This document shows, in pieces, positions 1-12,316 of a DNA stretch of 64,000 nt; position 1 is the first letter of the stretch, and each line of letters begins with the position of its first letter. The notes under the pieces are model-generated. The model made no database searches, was not told the origin of the DNA, and was given only the letters and a program-made list of their open reading frames with translations. This DNA comes from Straminergon stramineum (taxonomy: Eukaryota > Streptophyta > Bryopsida > Hypnales > Calliergonaceae), in assembly GCA_963920665.1 (NCBI GenBank), contig OY987264.1:20254906-20318905 (forward strand), read 5' to 3'. A program made the translations under genes and the position numbers.

Positions 1-2200
1 TAAAGTAGTAGAAACAAGCCTAACTTTCTCTACAAACTTTTTGTGCATGAAAACTTAAAAAGATAGTCCATAAATGTTTGATTCTAGCTACTACTATTTG
101 AATAGCATCAACAATGACGAAGGTTGACGTTATCTTTGATTCAAGGTAGTTCTATGACATGCTCTCATATAGTTTTTGCAAATTAGACTATTGCAATTAC
201 TATCACATGAAAACTCATAATCAAAATATAAATCAAAGAATCATTTCTATGACTTAAATCTTTCAACTCTTTATTTCCTATCACTTTAAATTGCACTTTC
301 ACATTTAAACAAAGGTCAAATTCCATTCATAAAGGCACTGAAATACTATCATTATGAGCAAATGAATGAGATCTAGCAAGTGACACTAGTAATCAATATT
401 TGGTGCAAGAAGAATAAAAGTGGCTTTCAATTGCAAATTATATTCAACTTACAATTTTAAATTATTTGAAAAATAAGATTCTATCTTAACAATCTACCTT
501 AAAGTGTTTTGTGCACAAAATTTTAAAAAACTCAAGATCATGACAATCAACATAACAATAATAGTCAATGCTTCAATCTTCAATAATTAGGGCTTATAGA
601 CAAATCAAGGACAAGTGATTGCAAGAAAGACCTATATTATTTTCAATCACAAGCCTCCAAGAGCGATGACTTTGGCTATAAATTTTATATTATATTCCAA
701 AATCATTCAAGATTCATAAGCAACATACATAGAACAATTATGAGCCTTCAAAAACAAGTTCAATAGAAATTTATTAGATTTTTTGAAGCCCTTGATTGGA
801 TGTCACTTTTACCATTGTGGAGTTTTTAAAACAAGTTTTAGTGAAAAGAACAAATTTGGATTACTTGAGTTCATCTTTTGAGGTAACATAGACTTTAAAA
901 AAATTCACAATAATATAAAGTTCTATCTTGTGCATGTACTTAAAGTGCACTTCTTTGAGGCAATGATGGGATCGAAGATTTTTTTGACATGTAATTGGTT
1001 GACCAAAAGTCCCTTTAAGTTGCAAACATTGGCCAATTTTTGCTTTGTGTTCATTTTTACCATTTTCTAAAATACAAAAATTACTGTACCTCATGGTCTT
1101 GGTCAACATTTCCTTGCCAAATAATTAATTTAAATTTGGCACATGTAATTCAATAGTTGCCTAAAACCCAAAAGATCAAATTTTCTATAATGATTAGTTT
1201 TCCAAATAAATTGGCACTTGTTTTAGAAACTCCTTTTTACAATTACCTCAAAAAAAATTTCATTGACCTATTTTTCTGCATAACTGTTGCAAGTTTTTTT
1301 AATATAAAACTCATTTTTTGGCGGTATATTATTCTTAGTTTTATAATAATCTTACACATTTAATTTAGTTTCCAAAAGCTTTCTATCTAGTAATACCACC
1401 TCAACATGCAACAAAGTCAATGAGCACATGTTTCTTACTATCCTATCCCCTAAAAAGAGATATCCCCTTCCTTGCCCACCAACTCAAAAAATAAATAAAA
1501 CATCAAATTCTAATTCACCCACCCATCCTCTAAAATCCAAACCAAAAAAACCTTGGTACTAATATGATATATCAAATACATACGGAATACATATGGTATG
1601 ATATATGGAATACAAATGTCTAATATAGAATATTGATATAATATTACATATACAAATACAAAATATGGGACATGGGATTGTACAAAATACAAAGTGTTAA
1701 ATGAAAAACTAATATAGTACAATATACATATACATATACAAGATATAGAATATAATTGTTAATCCTATATTGATTGTAGTCTAATATGCTCAAAGAAAAT
1801 ATAGATAGGGGGTTAATGAAGAATATAGATAGGGGTAATGAAAAGTCATTCACTTATCAAATTTGAGTAATAGGGCTTCATAACTTTAATCATACCTTAT
1901 ATTGATAGATGAATCAATCCACTCTGACCAAAGACAAACTCAACAACTAAGCTTACAATTTCATTAAGATGGCCGAATTTCATATGCCATTTTTCCATTC
2001 ACTTCCTTCTTTAGCTCTAAAGTCTAGGACTGATAGAATCTAATTTAGAACACACGATATAAATGTAAATGTGCCAAGTTTGTGGAATACCACCATTTTA
2101 ACGAAATTTTGGTTTAATCATCATCCCTAACAGTGTCTAACAACATCAAATTTGAGGAACAGTACTCATAACTTTAATCATATATATCTTATATTTGAGA
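1..2200. other. AT-rich intergenic DNA
   Basis: No supportable gene. The open frames here are short and of AT-rich composition. About 1555-1760 is low-complexity, ATA/TAC-rich DNA. At 1798-1845 a unit of about 24 bp (AATATAGATAGGGG...TAATGAA) is present twice in tandem. A stretch at about 1857-1920 (TTTGAG...CATAACTTTAATCATA...GAGATGAAT-like) recurs at about 2145-2208, so local duplication has occurred. Around 1955-2115 are two inverted arms resembling the fold-back family at 7941-8263. Confidence 0.6.
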
Positions 2201-3287
2201 GATGAATAGAGAATTAGAGACATATAGCATCTTGGTACAAGCATGAAAATTTGTGCCTACCTGCTTGAGATGTCTTGATCACTGCGCCTTCAGCTCTTTC
2301 TTATAGTTGGTTGACGAGCCTCACATCCAGTGAATTTGCCATCATCACTCCGTGTCAAAGTCAGTGAATGACTAATGGAGAGAAACGAACCAATAGCTTG
2401 CTTGCCGTATATCCACTTAACAATCTCAGAATTCCATCACCCAAAGGTGTTTAGTAGGAAGATGGATCGTGATTGTGAGGATGTGGTTTCATCTCCCTCT
2501 TTGCGAGGTTCTTTTTATCCATCATTAAACAATTCAATGATTCCATTTACCATTCAAGCCATTTTCTTGTCTTTGACAGCCGAAGAGTGCATTAACAAAT
2601 ACTAGTAGGAATGTACACAATTGCGCAGCAACATCAGCCCTCTTCGCAGTCAATAACGTTGAGATTTCAATTCCCTGCTTGAAGATGAAATATTCTTTCT
2701 TGAGATTCGTGGGGAAAAGAATAAATCCCTAAGCACTTGGAAGTCCATATTCTAAATGACGATACAAAGTGTTTCATGGCAATGTTTTGTCCAAAAAAAT
2801 TCTCATTCATCCAAAGCATTGCTTCAAGAATCTTGAAAAATAGCCTTCTTCTTCTACCAATGTGCTGAAATGAAGGAATTTAACAGAATGGTACAAAGAT
2901 TTAAGCAAAACCGTGCAAAATATTTCAGAAAACTAACCTTGTCACTCGCATTTAGATCAAATTTTCGGACCCAGAAACAATATTCTGATCTTAGACTACC
3001 TCGTTTCAATCGATACCTTAATATATTGATGGCTGGAAGAAAAACTCGCTGCAGCTCAAACTCTAAAGCAAGCAGGCGAATCGTCCTCCATTCCCCAGCT
3101 AGTTCCTCCTGAAGACATAGCGGTTTGATCACCTTGCAAAATTAAATTTCCAGTCAAAGTTCAGTCTGAAGGCTTACAATTCTGGTCAGAAAGGCAATGC
3201 TGCAACACAAGTTAATTCAATTTCAGCACCCAGAACTAATAACGCTTATTTGGATTAACTTCAGACTATTCTTATGCAAATGTGCGA
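2200..3287. other. Unassigned DNA of higher GC, possible gene remnant
   Basis: Base composition is closer to that of the genes than the flanks are. On the minus strand an open frame at 3132-2854 contains an exon-like stretch after a plausible acceptor (TGTCTTCAG near 3111). It reads EELAGEWRTIRLLALEFELQ, but no continuing exons, start codon or recognised domain were found. I see no convincing complete gene. It may be a decayed exon or part of a non-coding transcript. Confidence 0.25.
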
Positions 3288-3352
3288 GGTGCACTAATAT
3301 GATAGTTCACGGGACTTAGATAAAATCAAGTGAACTATCATATTAGTGCACC
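3288..3352. repeat. Perfect 23-bp inverted repeat (hairpin)
   Basis: Arms 3288-3310 and 3330-3352 are exact reverse complements of 23 bp (left arm begins GGTGCACTAATATGATAG) separated by 19 bp. The perfection of the arms suggests a recent origin. A telomere-like CCCTAAACCCTAA stretch follows at about 3368, but only two units are present. This could be a tiny MITE or a stem-loop in a transcript; it is not long enough by itself to call a miRNA precursor. Confidence 0.75.
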
Positions 3353-3649
3353 CTAAATCTTTAAAAACCCTAAACCCTAAGTCCTATAACCCTATAAATC
3401 AAATAGTATGATTTTCATCTAACTTTCATCCAACTTTCATTTGATCCATTTTAATTTACTTTCATCCAAATTTCATCCAAATTTCATCCAAGAAAACACA
3501 CTAACGGAATTAGATCACATAATTATTCACATTCATCAAAAATTATCCAAAATAGTTTGATACTGAAGAATAGTCAAACTCTCACACTAATTGGTTTAAC
3601 TTGTGTAACTTATCTATCTATTAACCAAGCGCCACAATTTCATCCGTTC

Positions 3650-5718
3650 TGGATGTCTTTGTCTTTCATCTGTGCACGTTTTCATCGAGAATTTGTTGCT
3701 CCAGCTCAGACAATCTAAAGAAACTAGAATGTTTCTTCTGAAGGGTTATTGTAGCAAATGTTACAACAGTTGTACTATCTACTGGTACTAATTACTAACT
3801 AATTACTAACTAATTGGCTGCGCAGATTGTGCATCTATTGCTAAGACCACCATGCATTTTTAAATCGAGGTTGGGTTTTGTGATAGAATATCTTCTAGCT
3901 AGACGGATGATATCAAGATCTGCTTATTAGTGAGTAGGAAAAACAAGTGCGATCGATACATATATACATACATACTTCACCACTTGCCGAATCTTGCCAA
4001 TCGACTCTTTCCTTCTACTTAATATAATGCCTTCCTCTCCAATCGATCACATGCAAATTATAATACTAGCGACATTTGCACTCGCTCCTTCAGTATAGAC
4101 TAAAAGATATTATTGTTGGCGCGGATAGTTACCGACAATTAATTCCAACTTGTGCATCACGAACATCCAAAAATGAACGTCGGAAGGACAAACGCACCCA
4201 CTCCAAGTGATCTCACATACTCATGCATTCAATCAGTAACACACACATGTACACAGTAAGGGTCAACAACAAAAAGTTGCATGACCCCGAGATCATCAAT
4301 TTCGTCAACAACAAAAAGTTGTGACGAACCTCTACACAAAGCTATGTTTAGAGTTACCACGCGCTCTGAAAGTGCCGAAGTAGTGGAATATCAGCACGAA
4401 TGTAACGAAATTGAAGATCTAGCTAGTCCCCTCAACGTACTGGATAGGTTATTTGTAAAATTCGGACGGAACTAGAACAGCTGGTCCAGAGCCCGAAGTA
4501 TGCACGAGGACAAGTAATAGTACAAGATCTATGCACAGGAAAAGTGATGCCCAGGGGCAAGTGAGACAAGAGAATACATGCATATATATGCAGTTAATAC
4601 AACCAGAAATATCTTGTGTAATAACAGGGGAATACACATATACTAACCCCACTATCATCATAGGGAACACCCATGCTTAAACCCCTTCTATTAAGTTCAC
4701 ACACTGGAGGAATAAATTACCTACAAATCCCACGTTTCTCCAGCCTGAGGGTGCAGGATGCTGCTGCAAATATATCCCGGCACTGTGAGATCGGTCAAAG
4801 CGAACTGCTAATAAGAAGCATAGGATGATTGCAAATAAGCTAAGCACCTAGCCGAACTTGTGATGCCCCCTCCGTCCCAGCGACTGCCCAACCAGCCGTC
4901 TAAACCGACAATCTAAACCCCCGTCTAAACCTTGCAGGCTGTTGTAATGCCCGGAGACAAAACTGACAGGGACTCACTCACTCCCAGCTAGTACCTCTAG
5001 AAACCACTGAAAATGTGGGAGAAGCTGGGACCTCGATCGGAAGATGCTCTACAAACAAACAACCAGCAACACTACCTTACAAAGAGAGGCTCTAGCTATT
5101 CCTGAAGCATTGTCGATCTCACTTTTCAAAGTAAGGTATTCAAGTTCGGGAAGCTTTTGTCGATGCACAGCCCTCCTCGAGCTTCCCTTAACTTAGATCT
5201 AGAGTGACAGAGTCCGATCCAGGGCCAGATCCAGAGCCAGATCCAGAGCCAGATCCAGAGTCAATAATCTGAGTTACATGCACTTAGTTTGTCTGTACGT
5301 CTGCCTGAGGTGTGGATGAGCACTAGTTTCAGAGTTTCTGTTCACTGAGACTTCGACTGCGTGGATGAGCATTCATTTCTGAGTTTCTGTTCACTGAGAC
5401 TTGGACTGTGCAGACATAGAATTACATAAACAATATGATTCCGTCCACCATTTCGTAGACCCAGATTCCAGGAGCACGATGGGTTGGCGTGCGTCGCCAT
5501 ATATTCTGAGTCATTCACTCCGACGGACTAGATGGTGTCCCTGAAGACCTGAAGGCCCACCCATACGGCACAGGGTTCAACACAGACTGAGCTGCCAGAC
5601 CAGTTGGGTAAATGATTCTCTTGAGAAATAGTCAGTTACTCAGATCTTTACAGCAGTTTGCTTTCTTCAATGTGCTACTGGTATGCAAGTCACATATCCT
5701 CCATTCTCACATCACTGT
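3650..5718. other. Intergenic DNA of moderate GC; no gene recognised
   Basis: Composition is less AT-rich than the flanks, but no frame of more than about 75 codons has a recognisable product and no consistent exon chain could be built on either strand. It contains short tandem duplications at 5212-5410, described separately. It may be a non-coding transcript or an eroded gene. Confidence 0.4.
5215..5410. repeat. Two local tandem repeats
   Basis: At 5215-5262 a 12-bp unit (CAGAGCCAGATC) is repeated about four times. At 5312-5360 and 5361-5410 a unit of about 50 bp, starting GTGGATGAGC and containing GAGTTTCTGTTCACTGAGAC, is duplicated head to tail with few differences. No reading frame gives a recognisable product across them. 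Confidence 0.8.
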
Positions 5719-5955
5719 GCCCTGTGCCGTTGCCACAATCCAAATAAAAGTTCTGGAAAGTATTTTTATAATTTTTTTATTCATTAAAATTTGAAATTAT
5801 ATAACTCTCACACCATAGGTGCAAAAGTCACGAAACAAAGCCTGTGCACCCCTCATCGCAGAGGGCTTTCCTACGGTTACGAAGAACATAGCAGGGGGAC
5901 ACATAGTCCAATAGATCTCAACATAACAAACAACCTAACTTAAAGGTATGGATGG
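5719..5955 (+). repeat. Dispersed repeat R1, copy 1
   Basis: One of four copies in the window of a repeat about 230 bp long. Shared landmarks, in order: GTTGCCACAATC, an AT-rich stretch with ATTCATAAA, GTGCACCCCTC, GAGGGCTTTCC, GGGGGACACATAGT, GAGATCTCA and CATAACAAACAACCTAACTTAA. All four copies read in the same orientation (+). The superfamily is unknown; it may be the end of a longer element. It carries an intact CTAACTTAAAGG site, the empty counterpart of the site interrupted in copy 3. Confidence 0.7.
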
Positions 5956-5978
5956 ATAAATGAATAATTACTAGTTAG

Positions 5979-6175
5979 ACCTTGGTGTTAAAATAGGAGA
6001 ATTAAAATAAAGTTTTGTTGTTTGAAATTCACAATATAACTAGTTTTGTGCATTTGAGCACCATAGTACAAATAATTTGTCAAAATCTACGGTCCTCCAA
6101 ACTCACAAAATAATGCTAGTTCTAAGACCTTGGTGTTCAAATTGGAGAATCAAACCAAGGTTTTGTAGTTTAATT
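5979..6175. repeat. Local direct repeat of about 50 bp
   Basis: The segment starting GACCTTGGTGTTAAAATAGG at about 5979 recurs, with substitutions, at about 6126 (GACCTTGGTGTTCAAATTGG...GGTTTTGTAGTTT). The two lie about 147 bp apart. They are non-coding and lie just downstream of R1 copy 1. Confidence 0.6.
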
Positions 6176-8457
6176 CCTAAAGAACCAATTGGAATTTGGA
6201 TACTAGGTGATGATAAATTAGATACTTGGATAAAAAATTATACTATCCAAAAAATCCAAACAATTTTAGTAGTTTGGGCATCTTTTACTAATTAAATTCC
6301 TCATCTATAGAGTTTTAAATTTCACGAGTATATAACTAACATTTCATACAACATGCAATTGTAAAAAAATATTAAAAAAACCCTCCTTTCAGTGCAAAAT
6401 TGAATTCCAAGAGGAGCCAAAACTCTACTAACTTTTCCAAAGAAGTTTGATAAAAAGAATATTTTCATCTAGCCATAAATGATATTATCTTGGAATTTGT
6501 ATTCTCAAAATTCTCAAAAAAAATTCTCCACAATCCAAATGTTTTGTCTCTGAGTTTTCATTGCTTGAATTTCAAATAAAAAATTTCCTCACTTCATCAC
6601 AAAATAGCTAGCACACTGCTACTTTACATGACGTCTTTACATTGAAAGGTGATTTAGTATAAGTTAGACACCTTATTTGCTTCTAAAAGTTTGCATATGC
6701 ATACCTAACAAAAGTTAGTACTTGATGTTGTAGAAACTCAATTTTTGAGTTGAGAAAACATTTTACTTCAAGAAGGATCAAAATCTAATGCTTTTGTTTC
6801 GTAGGAATGAAAAGAAATTTTTTTCATTTCATATATTGTAATCTTTCAATCTACAAGTTCAAATGATCTAAATTTTTTTCCACATTGTCATAATAGTGTA
6901 TTACAATTTTGTATGGTTGAAGTTAAAAAAAAGAATTTACTTCCAATTTTGGCTGATGAAGTAATAAACTAAAAAATGACTTTTTTACAATTTTGCTTGA
7001 AGGTGATTGCAAGAAACACTTGTCCTATTTGTTGCGTTTTCGGTTTTTGCTGTGTCAGTCCTATTAGTACTACGAGTCCTGTAAGTACTATGAAGGGTAT
7101 GGGAGATGAAACGTAGACCATTGATTGGAATCAAGATGAAACACTGGGAAGATGCATGGACGCATGGTAGTGGATGACAGTAGGAGATGTCAAGGAAGGC
7201 TGATGTTTTGGGACAATCCCTGTCATCCACGTTGGCAAAATTGCAGGTGTAGTGGGCCCCGCCCAGTACTAAGGAGTCCTACACTATACCCTGGACTACT
7301 ATTTTCTGACAGTGTCTTCGATTTACCCCAGAAAATGAAGCTGAAACTTTCCCATTTTTGAAAAATAGTTAATGATTTTGGAAAAATAAATTTAAAAGTG
7401 GCCATTATTGCTAACTAAGAGAACTACTGAATGGAGCAAGAAGAAATTGGAAAACATTTTGTATTACTTAGAAAATGTTGTGTAAACGTCGCATACATTG
7501 GAGCAATGCCAAAGGCAATTGAAACATGATTTTGCAAATCCCTCTCCACAAAAGTTGTAATTCCACTACAGCAGCTCACTATCCAGTTTTGACGATGTAA
7601 TCCTTCAAAAAAGGTACTCGATAGTACTAAAAACTATCAAAACCGCAAATGTGACATGTAAATGAAATTCAATTTCACACCCTAAAATAATTTTGAAAAA
7701 TTCAGATTAATTTGTATTCATTCATCAGTGCTAGAGGAACCTACATTTTGAATTTCATGTTCATTCAATCATTTCTCCAATAGTTATGGCACAAAACAAC
7801 CACTGCATTGAAAGTATGACGCAAAATAGGACACGTGTTTCTTGCAATCACCCTTGAAAAACACCTCCAATCCTTGCCTGTAGGGATTAAACATTATACT
7901 ACAATTAGTTTGTGTATGTAAGCATGATGATTGTAAAGATATGGTCCATTTCATTAAAATGGTGGTATTCCATGTGCCATTTCTTAAACTATGCATTCTA
8001 AACTATGAAAAGGACATCTAAGACAAGTATAGATTTTAGACATCTAGGCTACAAATAGATTTTAGAAATATAGAAATAGTATAGACTTCAAACTGTATGG
8101 TCGAAATTATCAATGACATGTCTAAATTTTAGAAATCTAGAACAAATTTAGATTTTTAACATTTCAAATGGGTCTAGATTTTGGACCATATGGTTTGAAC
8201 CTTAAAAGTGCCAAAGTTGCAAAATGGCCTACCCAGCACCATTTTAATGAAATTGCCCATATTTAATTTACCAAAATCTAATTACAAAATTTGATATACA
8301 ACATCAAGCTTCCTTGTATGTAATGTTCTAAGAGTAAGTTCTTTGGAGAAATTCCAAGGCTACCCACTCATCCAAATGGTGTTAATGTTGACTCCTCCAA
8401 CAAATACTATTACTCCACATAGCTTTGCATCTAACAACCAACATAAAATTTTGACTA
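6176..8457. other. AT-rich intergenic DNA with decayed mobile-element pieces
   Basis: About 6600-7030 resembles 30690-31130, the right half of TTAA element B; both contain TTGCTTCTAAAA, TTTTGTAGGAATGAAAA and AATCTTTCAAT. An inverted repeat of about 37 bp has arms at 6996-7035 and 7818-7858 (core GGTGATTGCAAGAAACAC). A second inverted repeat has arms at 7941-7985 and 8219-8263 (core ATTTCATTAAAATGGTG). No gene is supported. Confidence 0.5.
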
Positions 8458-9035
8458 TTAACCCCTAAACATCCAAATTCATCTCCAGAATTGACGATTT
8501 TAGAAAAATCATTATAAAGTGCTATTTGGAAGCATAATATGGAATTGATATACAAATAAATGTTGTAGATTTTGATTTGTAGATTCCATCTATTTAGTTA
8601 GATTCACCAATGCTATCACCAATCTTTTTTTATAAATTTTGAAAGAGAAATTCCAAAATTCCTTAAAAATTCAATTACAAGCAAAATATTATTATTTTTT
8701 GAGTAAAATTTGTTGAAATGGATTTGAAATGAGGTTCTCTTCATAGGGTGATTTAAAAGAAAATTTGTGTTCTTTAAACCTATGACTTTATTTTGGCAAA
8801 TCCAATTTTGAACTAAAGTCAATGTAGTTTGACCACTTGACATACTTGCGCATTGGTAATTTTAGAAAAAAAATGTACTCTAGTAACACCAAATCCAACC
8901 CTTGGATAGGACAACAAATTCATAATATATCTCTGCAAATTAGAATAACTTTCATCTAATTAGTCAGGAGGAAAAAACTCCAATTTCAATCTATTCATTG
9001 TCCAAAAATTGGACATCGGAACGCCTAGGGGTTAA
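8458..9035. mobile_element. TTAA-bounded MITE-like element C
   Basis: TTAA at 8458-8461 is followed by CCCCTAAACATCC. The right end reads ...CGCCTAGGGG followed by TTAA at 9032-9035. Total length is 578 bp, almost the same as element A. The termini match only over about 7 bp (CCCCTAA/CCCCTAG). No transposase frame is present, so it would be non-autonomous. Another element begins 16 bp to the right. Assigned by the boundary motif shared with elements A, B and F. Confidence 0.5.
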
Positions 9036-9050
9036 TGAAACTATTAGAGA

Positions 9051-10031
9051 TTAACCCCTCATCACCAGAGGGGACAAAAAATGTCCTCACAGTGTCTGGT
9101 AGTCAAATTCAAAGTGTTGTTACTTTTGCATCCGATGTCCAAATTCAATAAAAACTTGTTGGAAAAGTTGTGCATATTAGTCTAGTTTCACTAATAAAAT
9201 TTTCATATCAATACAAGATGCACTAAGTTTTTGAGAGCCCTTCAAAGTTCATAGGTTCAATTTGAGTTCACCAAAGTGCATTTTGATGATTGCACTTCGG
9301 GGGCTTTTAACTTTTTCATAAAATGTTTCTTTTCAATAATTTTTAAAATTATGTTCCTCTTAAGGTCTAGTTATTGTGGTAAAATTTTCATATCAATCCA
9401 AGTTGTTTTGAATGTGTGGGAGCAATTTGAAGTTCAAAATCCAGACATTTTTGCATTACAATGAACTTCCGCCGCTTATAACTTCTTCATACATGGTTTG
9501 TTTTCAATAATTTTTGTTGGAAAAGTTTTACATACTAGTCTAGTTTGTGTGGTTAAAATTTCAAATCAATCCGAGAGGTAATGAGTGACTGAGAATCATT
9601 TTAGTAGAGGGAGGTTCAACCATAGATGTGATTTTTTGCTACTTTTTTCACTATTTTTTTGACATTTCAAAAGAATTTTGCTGACACAATGAATCAATTG
9701 AATTATATTTTTTTTCACCAAAGTGTTTGTATATTAGTTTTGAATCACTTTGTAGTTTAAAGTTTTTTCATTTGAGTAGGTTTAGAAATCGAATTTCACC
9801 TCCAAATATGTTTTTAAGAAAATTTCAGCATCTTTTTTAAGCACTAAAACATTATAATCAATCATTCTATACGGTCAAATGCCCCCAAATTTGTTTCATA
9901 CCATCTACAACATGCACACTACAAGATTGTATGGTTGAGATTTTTATACTTCACTGAAATTTAGACTTATAGCACTTGAAAAGCAAAGATGCTTTTACAC
10001 ATGTTTGGACTTCAGGCGATGAGGGGTTTAA
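9051..10031. mobile_element. TTAA-bounded MITE-like element C2
   Basis: TTAA at 9051-9054 followed by CCCCTCATCACC; the right end is GGCGATGAGGGG followed by TTTAA, with TTAA at 10028-10031. The terminal inverted repeat CCCCTCATCRCC is 12 bp with one mismatch. The interior is AT-rich and without a transposase frame. The sequence after the right TTAA (TGAAACTA) is the same as the sequence after the right TTAA of element C, consistent with local duplication or serial insertion. Confidence 0.6.
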
Positions 10032-11200
10032 TGAAACTAAAGCCAACTCAAGGTAATTGAATACATAATGCAATATTTCATCCATCATTTCAAATTTTTG
10101 GTATCAATGTGGCTAAATACATACTATTACAATGTATGAAAAAGCCATAATAATCATTTTGTAAAAAATTTCCATTTCTAGGCATATTAATTTACAATGC
10201 ATTGTAAAATATTGAATTTTATAGATTAAATTTTAATTACTTTATAACATTTTTCTAAATTAAAAGACATATATATATATGGATATTTTCTACATATTTA
10301 GGTAGTTGAATTTTGAAAACTCATCACTAATGGTTTCTAATAAATCATCATGTATATTCCTACAATTTAATGAAAAAAAATCACCCTAGACAAATTTTGA
10401 TTACATGAAATTGAAATTTGACATAATTGATTTAGATTGGATAAGAATGTAATGGTACGTGGGTATGAATGACCAAAAGTGTCAATTATTCCTTATATTA
10501 TGATAAATTCTTTGAATGTCAAGTACATTAGGGGAAATTTGAGGCCTCTACATGCTCGTTCCAAGGTTGTTCCCCTGCATGTTCCCTATGCTGTCTGGGA
10601 ACGACTGGCTACTATCAATAAAATAATGATCAAAAACTAAAATAAACTAAAATAAAAAATTATTAATTCTGAAATGCAAAAACAAGTTGAAAAAAAATAA
10701 AAAATAAAAAAATTTCTTTTTTGATGCGGCACGGTCTCAGCTACGTCAGACCACACAAGTGGCACAGTTCCTGCATTCCCCACAACCTGGGAAGTCACAG
10801 GCATGTAGAGGCCTGAAATTTCCCCTAATGATTTATTTGGGCAACATATCACTCTTATCAACCATTTCAGACTATGCACCTTGTACCTTCTAAATATTAC
10901 CCAATGCCGACTGTACCGTTCCAAGTAAGAAACGTTGTTTGGGAAGTAAAATAGGAAGTCTTTATCTTTATGAACCCTACTGTAATTTACATCTATAATC
11001 AAGTGGGATTTTCAGTTAGCAATTGAAATCTCTTTTTTGAATATAAGCCCAACTGTGAAATGAAGCTTACTAAATATCAAGTTCAGCTTTAACTCGGATT
11101 TGAAATTTAGAAAACGACTGAAATTGAACATTCTATCCCAATTTTGAATTATAATTCTGATTACAGAATGACACAAAACTTTAATTACCAAATTGAGTAG
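10032..11200. other. AT-rich intergenic DNA
   Basis: No gene supported. An ATATATATAT run occurs near 10269. The open frame at 10637-11002 (minus) has low-complexity sequence and no recognisable domain. GAGGCCTCTACATGC near 10541 is inversely repeated near 10800 (GCATGTAGAGGCCTGAAATTTCCCC), giving an inverted repeat about 280 bp across. Confidence 0.45.
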
Positions 11201-11425
11201 TGTGCCCTGTACAGTTGCCACAGTCAAAGTAGAACAAATAGTAATTCTCTTTCTTAAATTCATAAAAATTTCGACATTCAACATGAGACAAAGTCCGTGC
11301 AACTCTCAAACAACTCTCAAAAGAGCTTTCCAACAGTACTAAGGACATGCCTGGGGGACACATAGTTCTAGAGATCTCACCATAACAAACAAAACACACA
11401 GCCTCATTTAAAGTATAGATGTTCC
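11201..11425 (+). repeat. Dispersed repeat R1, copy 2
   Basis: Shares with copy 1 the ordered blocks TGTGCCCTGTACAGTTGCCA, GAGCTTTCCAACAGTACTAAG, GGGGGACACATAGTT, GAGATCTCA and CATAACAAACAAAACA. It diverges more at the right end. Same orientation as the other copies. Confidence 0.65.
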
Positions 11426-12316
11426 ACACTACAATACATAAAAATGGTGAAATTTTCAAATTTTGAAGCATATTTCTTTATATAATGTGAATGCAAATCC
11501 GACTTGTATGTAATACTGTCCTTGAGCAACAATCAGTAACCCATAGGCCTTTGTCGGCCAGAAGCACTGAAACGATAGATCAAGTTTTCTCTTCTCCAAC
11601 CCTACAGAGAGATGCATAACGTGCTACATCGGATTTACCCAATGCGTGCACAACATATCTCTCACAAGCAGTGAGTTGGAGTGCAGCCTGGTATGTAACC
11701 TAAAGCAGAACATACATTACACAGGCTTCAACCTAAACCCAGAGAACACCAAAAACTTGGTACAGGCACACATCTACAGTCTCAGAATCCAAGACCGAGA
11801 AGAGATGGGCAACCCGAACGGATTGCTCTAGCTTCCAGAAAAAGATGATGGAACACTGTCCGTGACAGTTTGGTCAGTGCTCGACCGTTGAAACCGAATT
11901 CGCAGACTGGATGACAATCAAACAATTATAAAGTCCAGTATCGTGACAACTTCAATTCTCATTAACTTCAGGAACACATAACCTCAAGACCCACACCACT
12001 CTTTGCGCCGAGCATTTAAGAAGAGAAAATTACAAGGGGGGGGGGCCGGTACATTGAAAAATCGCTGTGGGTGAATCCATCAAGGGATCAGTCTATTGAT
12101 TACTCATCTTTGTGAAACTGTAAATGCACAACAGAAAATAGAACTCTGACCTCAATTAAATAGCGTACATTGAAAATGCAGATCCATGCAGAGAATTAAT
12201 ATACATTTGCTTCAAGCAGCACGAAGTCTCACAACACAAATGATTCAGGGGGAAAGTCTACTTCCAAAATTTGTAGTGAAATATTTGTAGAGGTGCCACA
12301 AGTTGCTCACTTTTCA
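11426..12316 (-). other. Probable 3' flank/UTR of the zinc-finger gene
   Basis: Composition resembles the adjacent gene more than the AT-rich intergenic DNA, and no coding frame of substance is present. It lies directly downstream of the stop codon of the minus-strand gene and may include its 3' UTR. There is a run of at least nine G at about 12038. No other feature is seen. Confidence 0.35.

Noticed and set aside
3361..3385. Telomere-like CCCTAAACCCTAA
   Set aside because: Only about two units; consistent with a promoter telo-box-like word or chance, not an interstitial telomere array.
10637..11471. Three minus-strand frames of 96-121 codons
   Set aside because: Low-complexity, partly inside R1 copy 2, with no splice chain or domain.
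12038..12047. Long G runs (also near 25420 and 46387)
   Set aside because: Homopolymers; possibly sequencing or assembly noise, with no structure around them to interpret.
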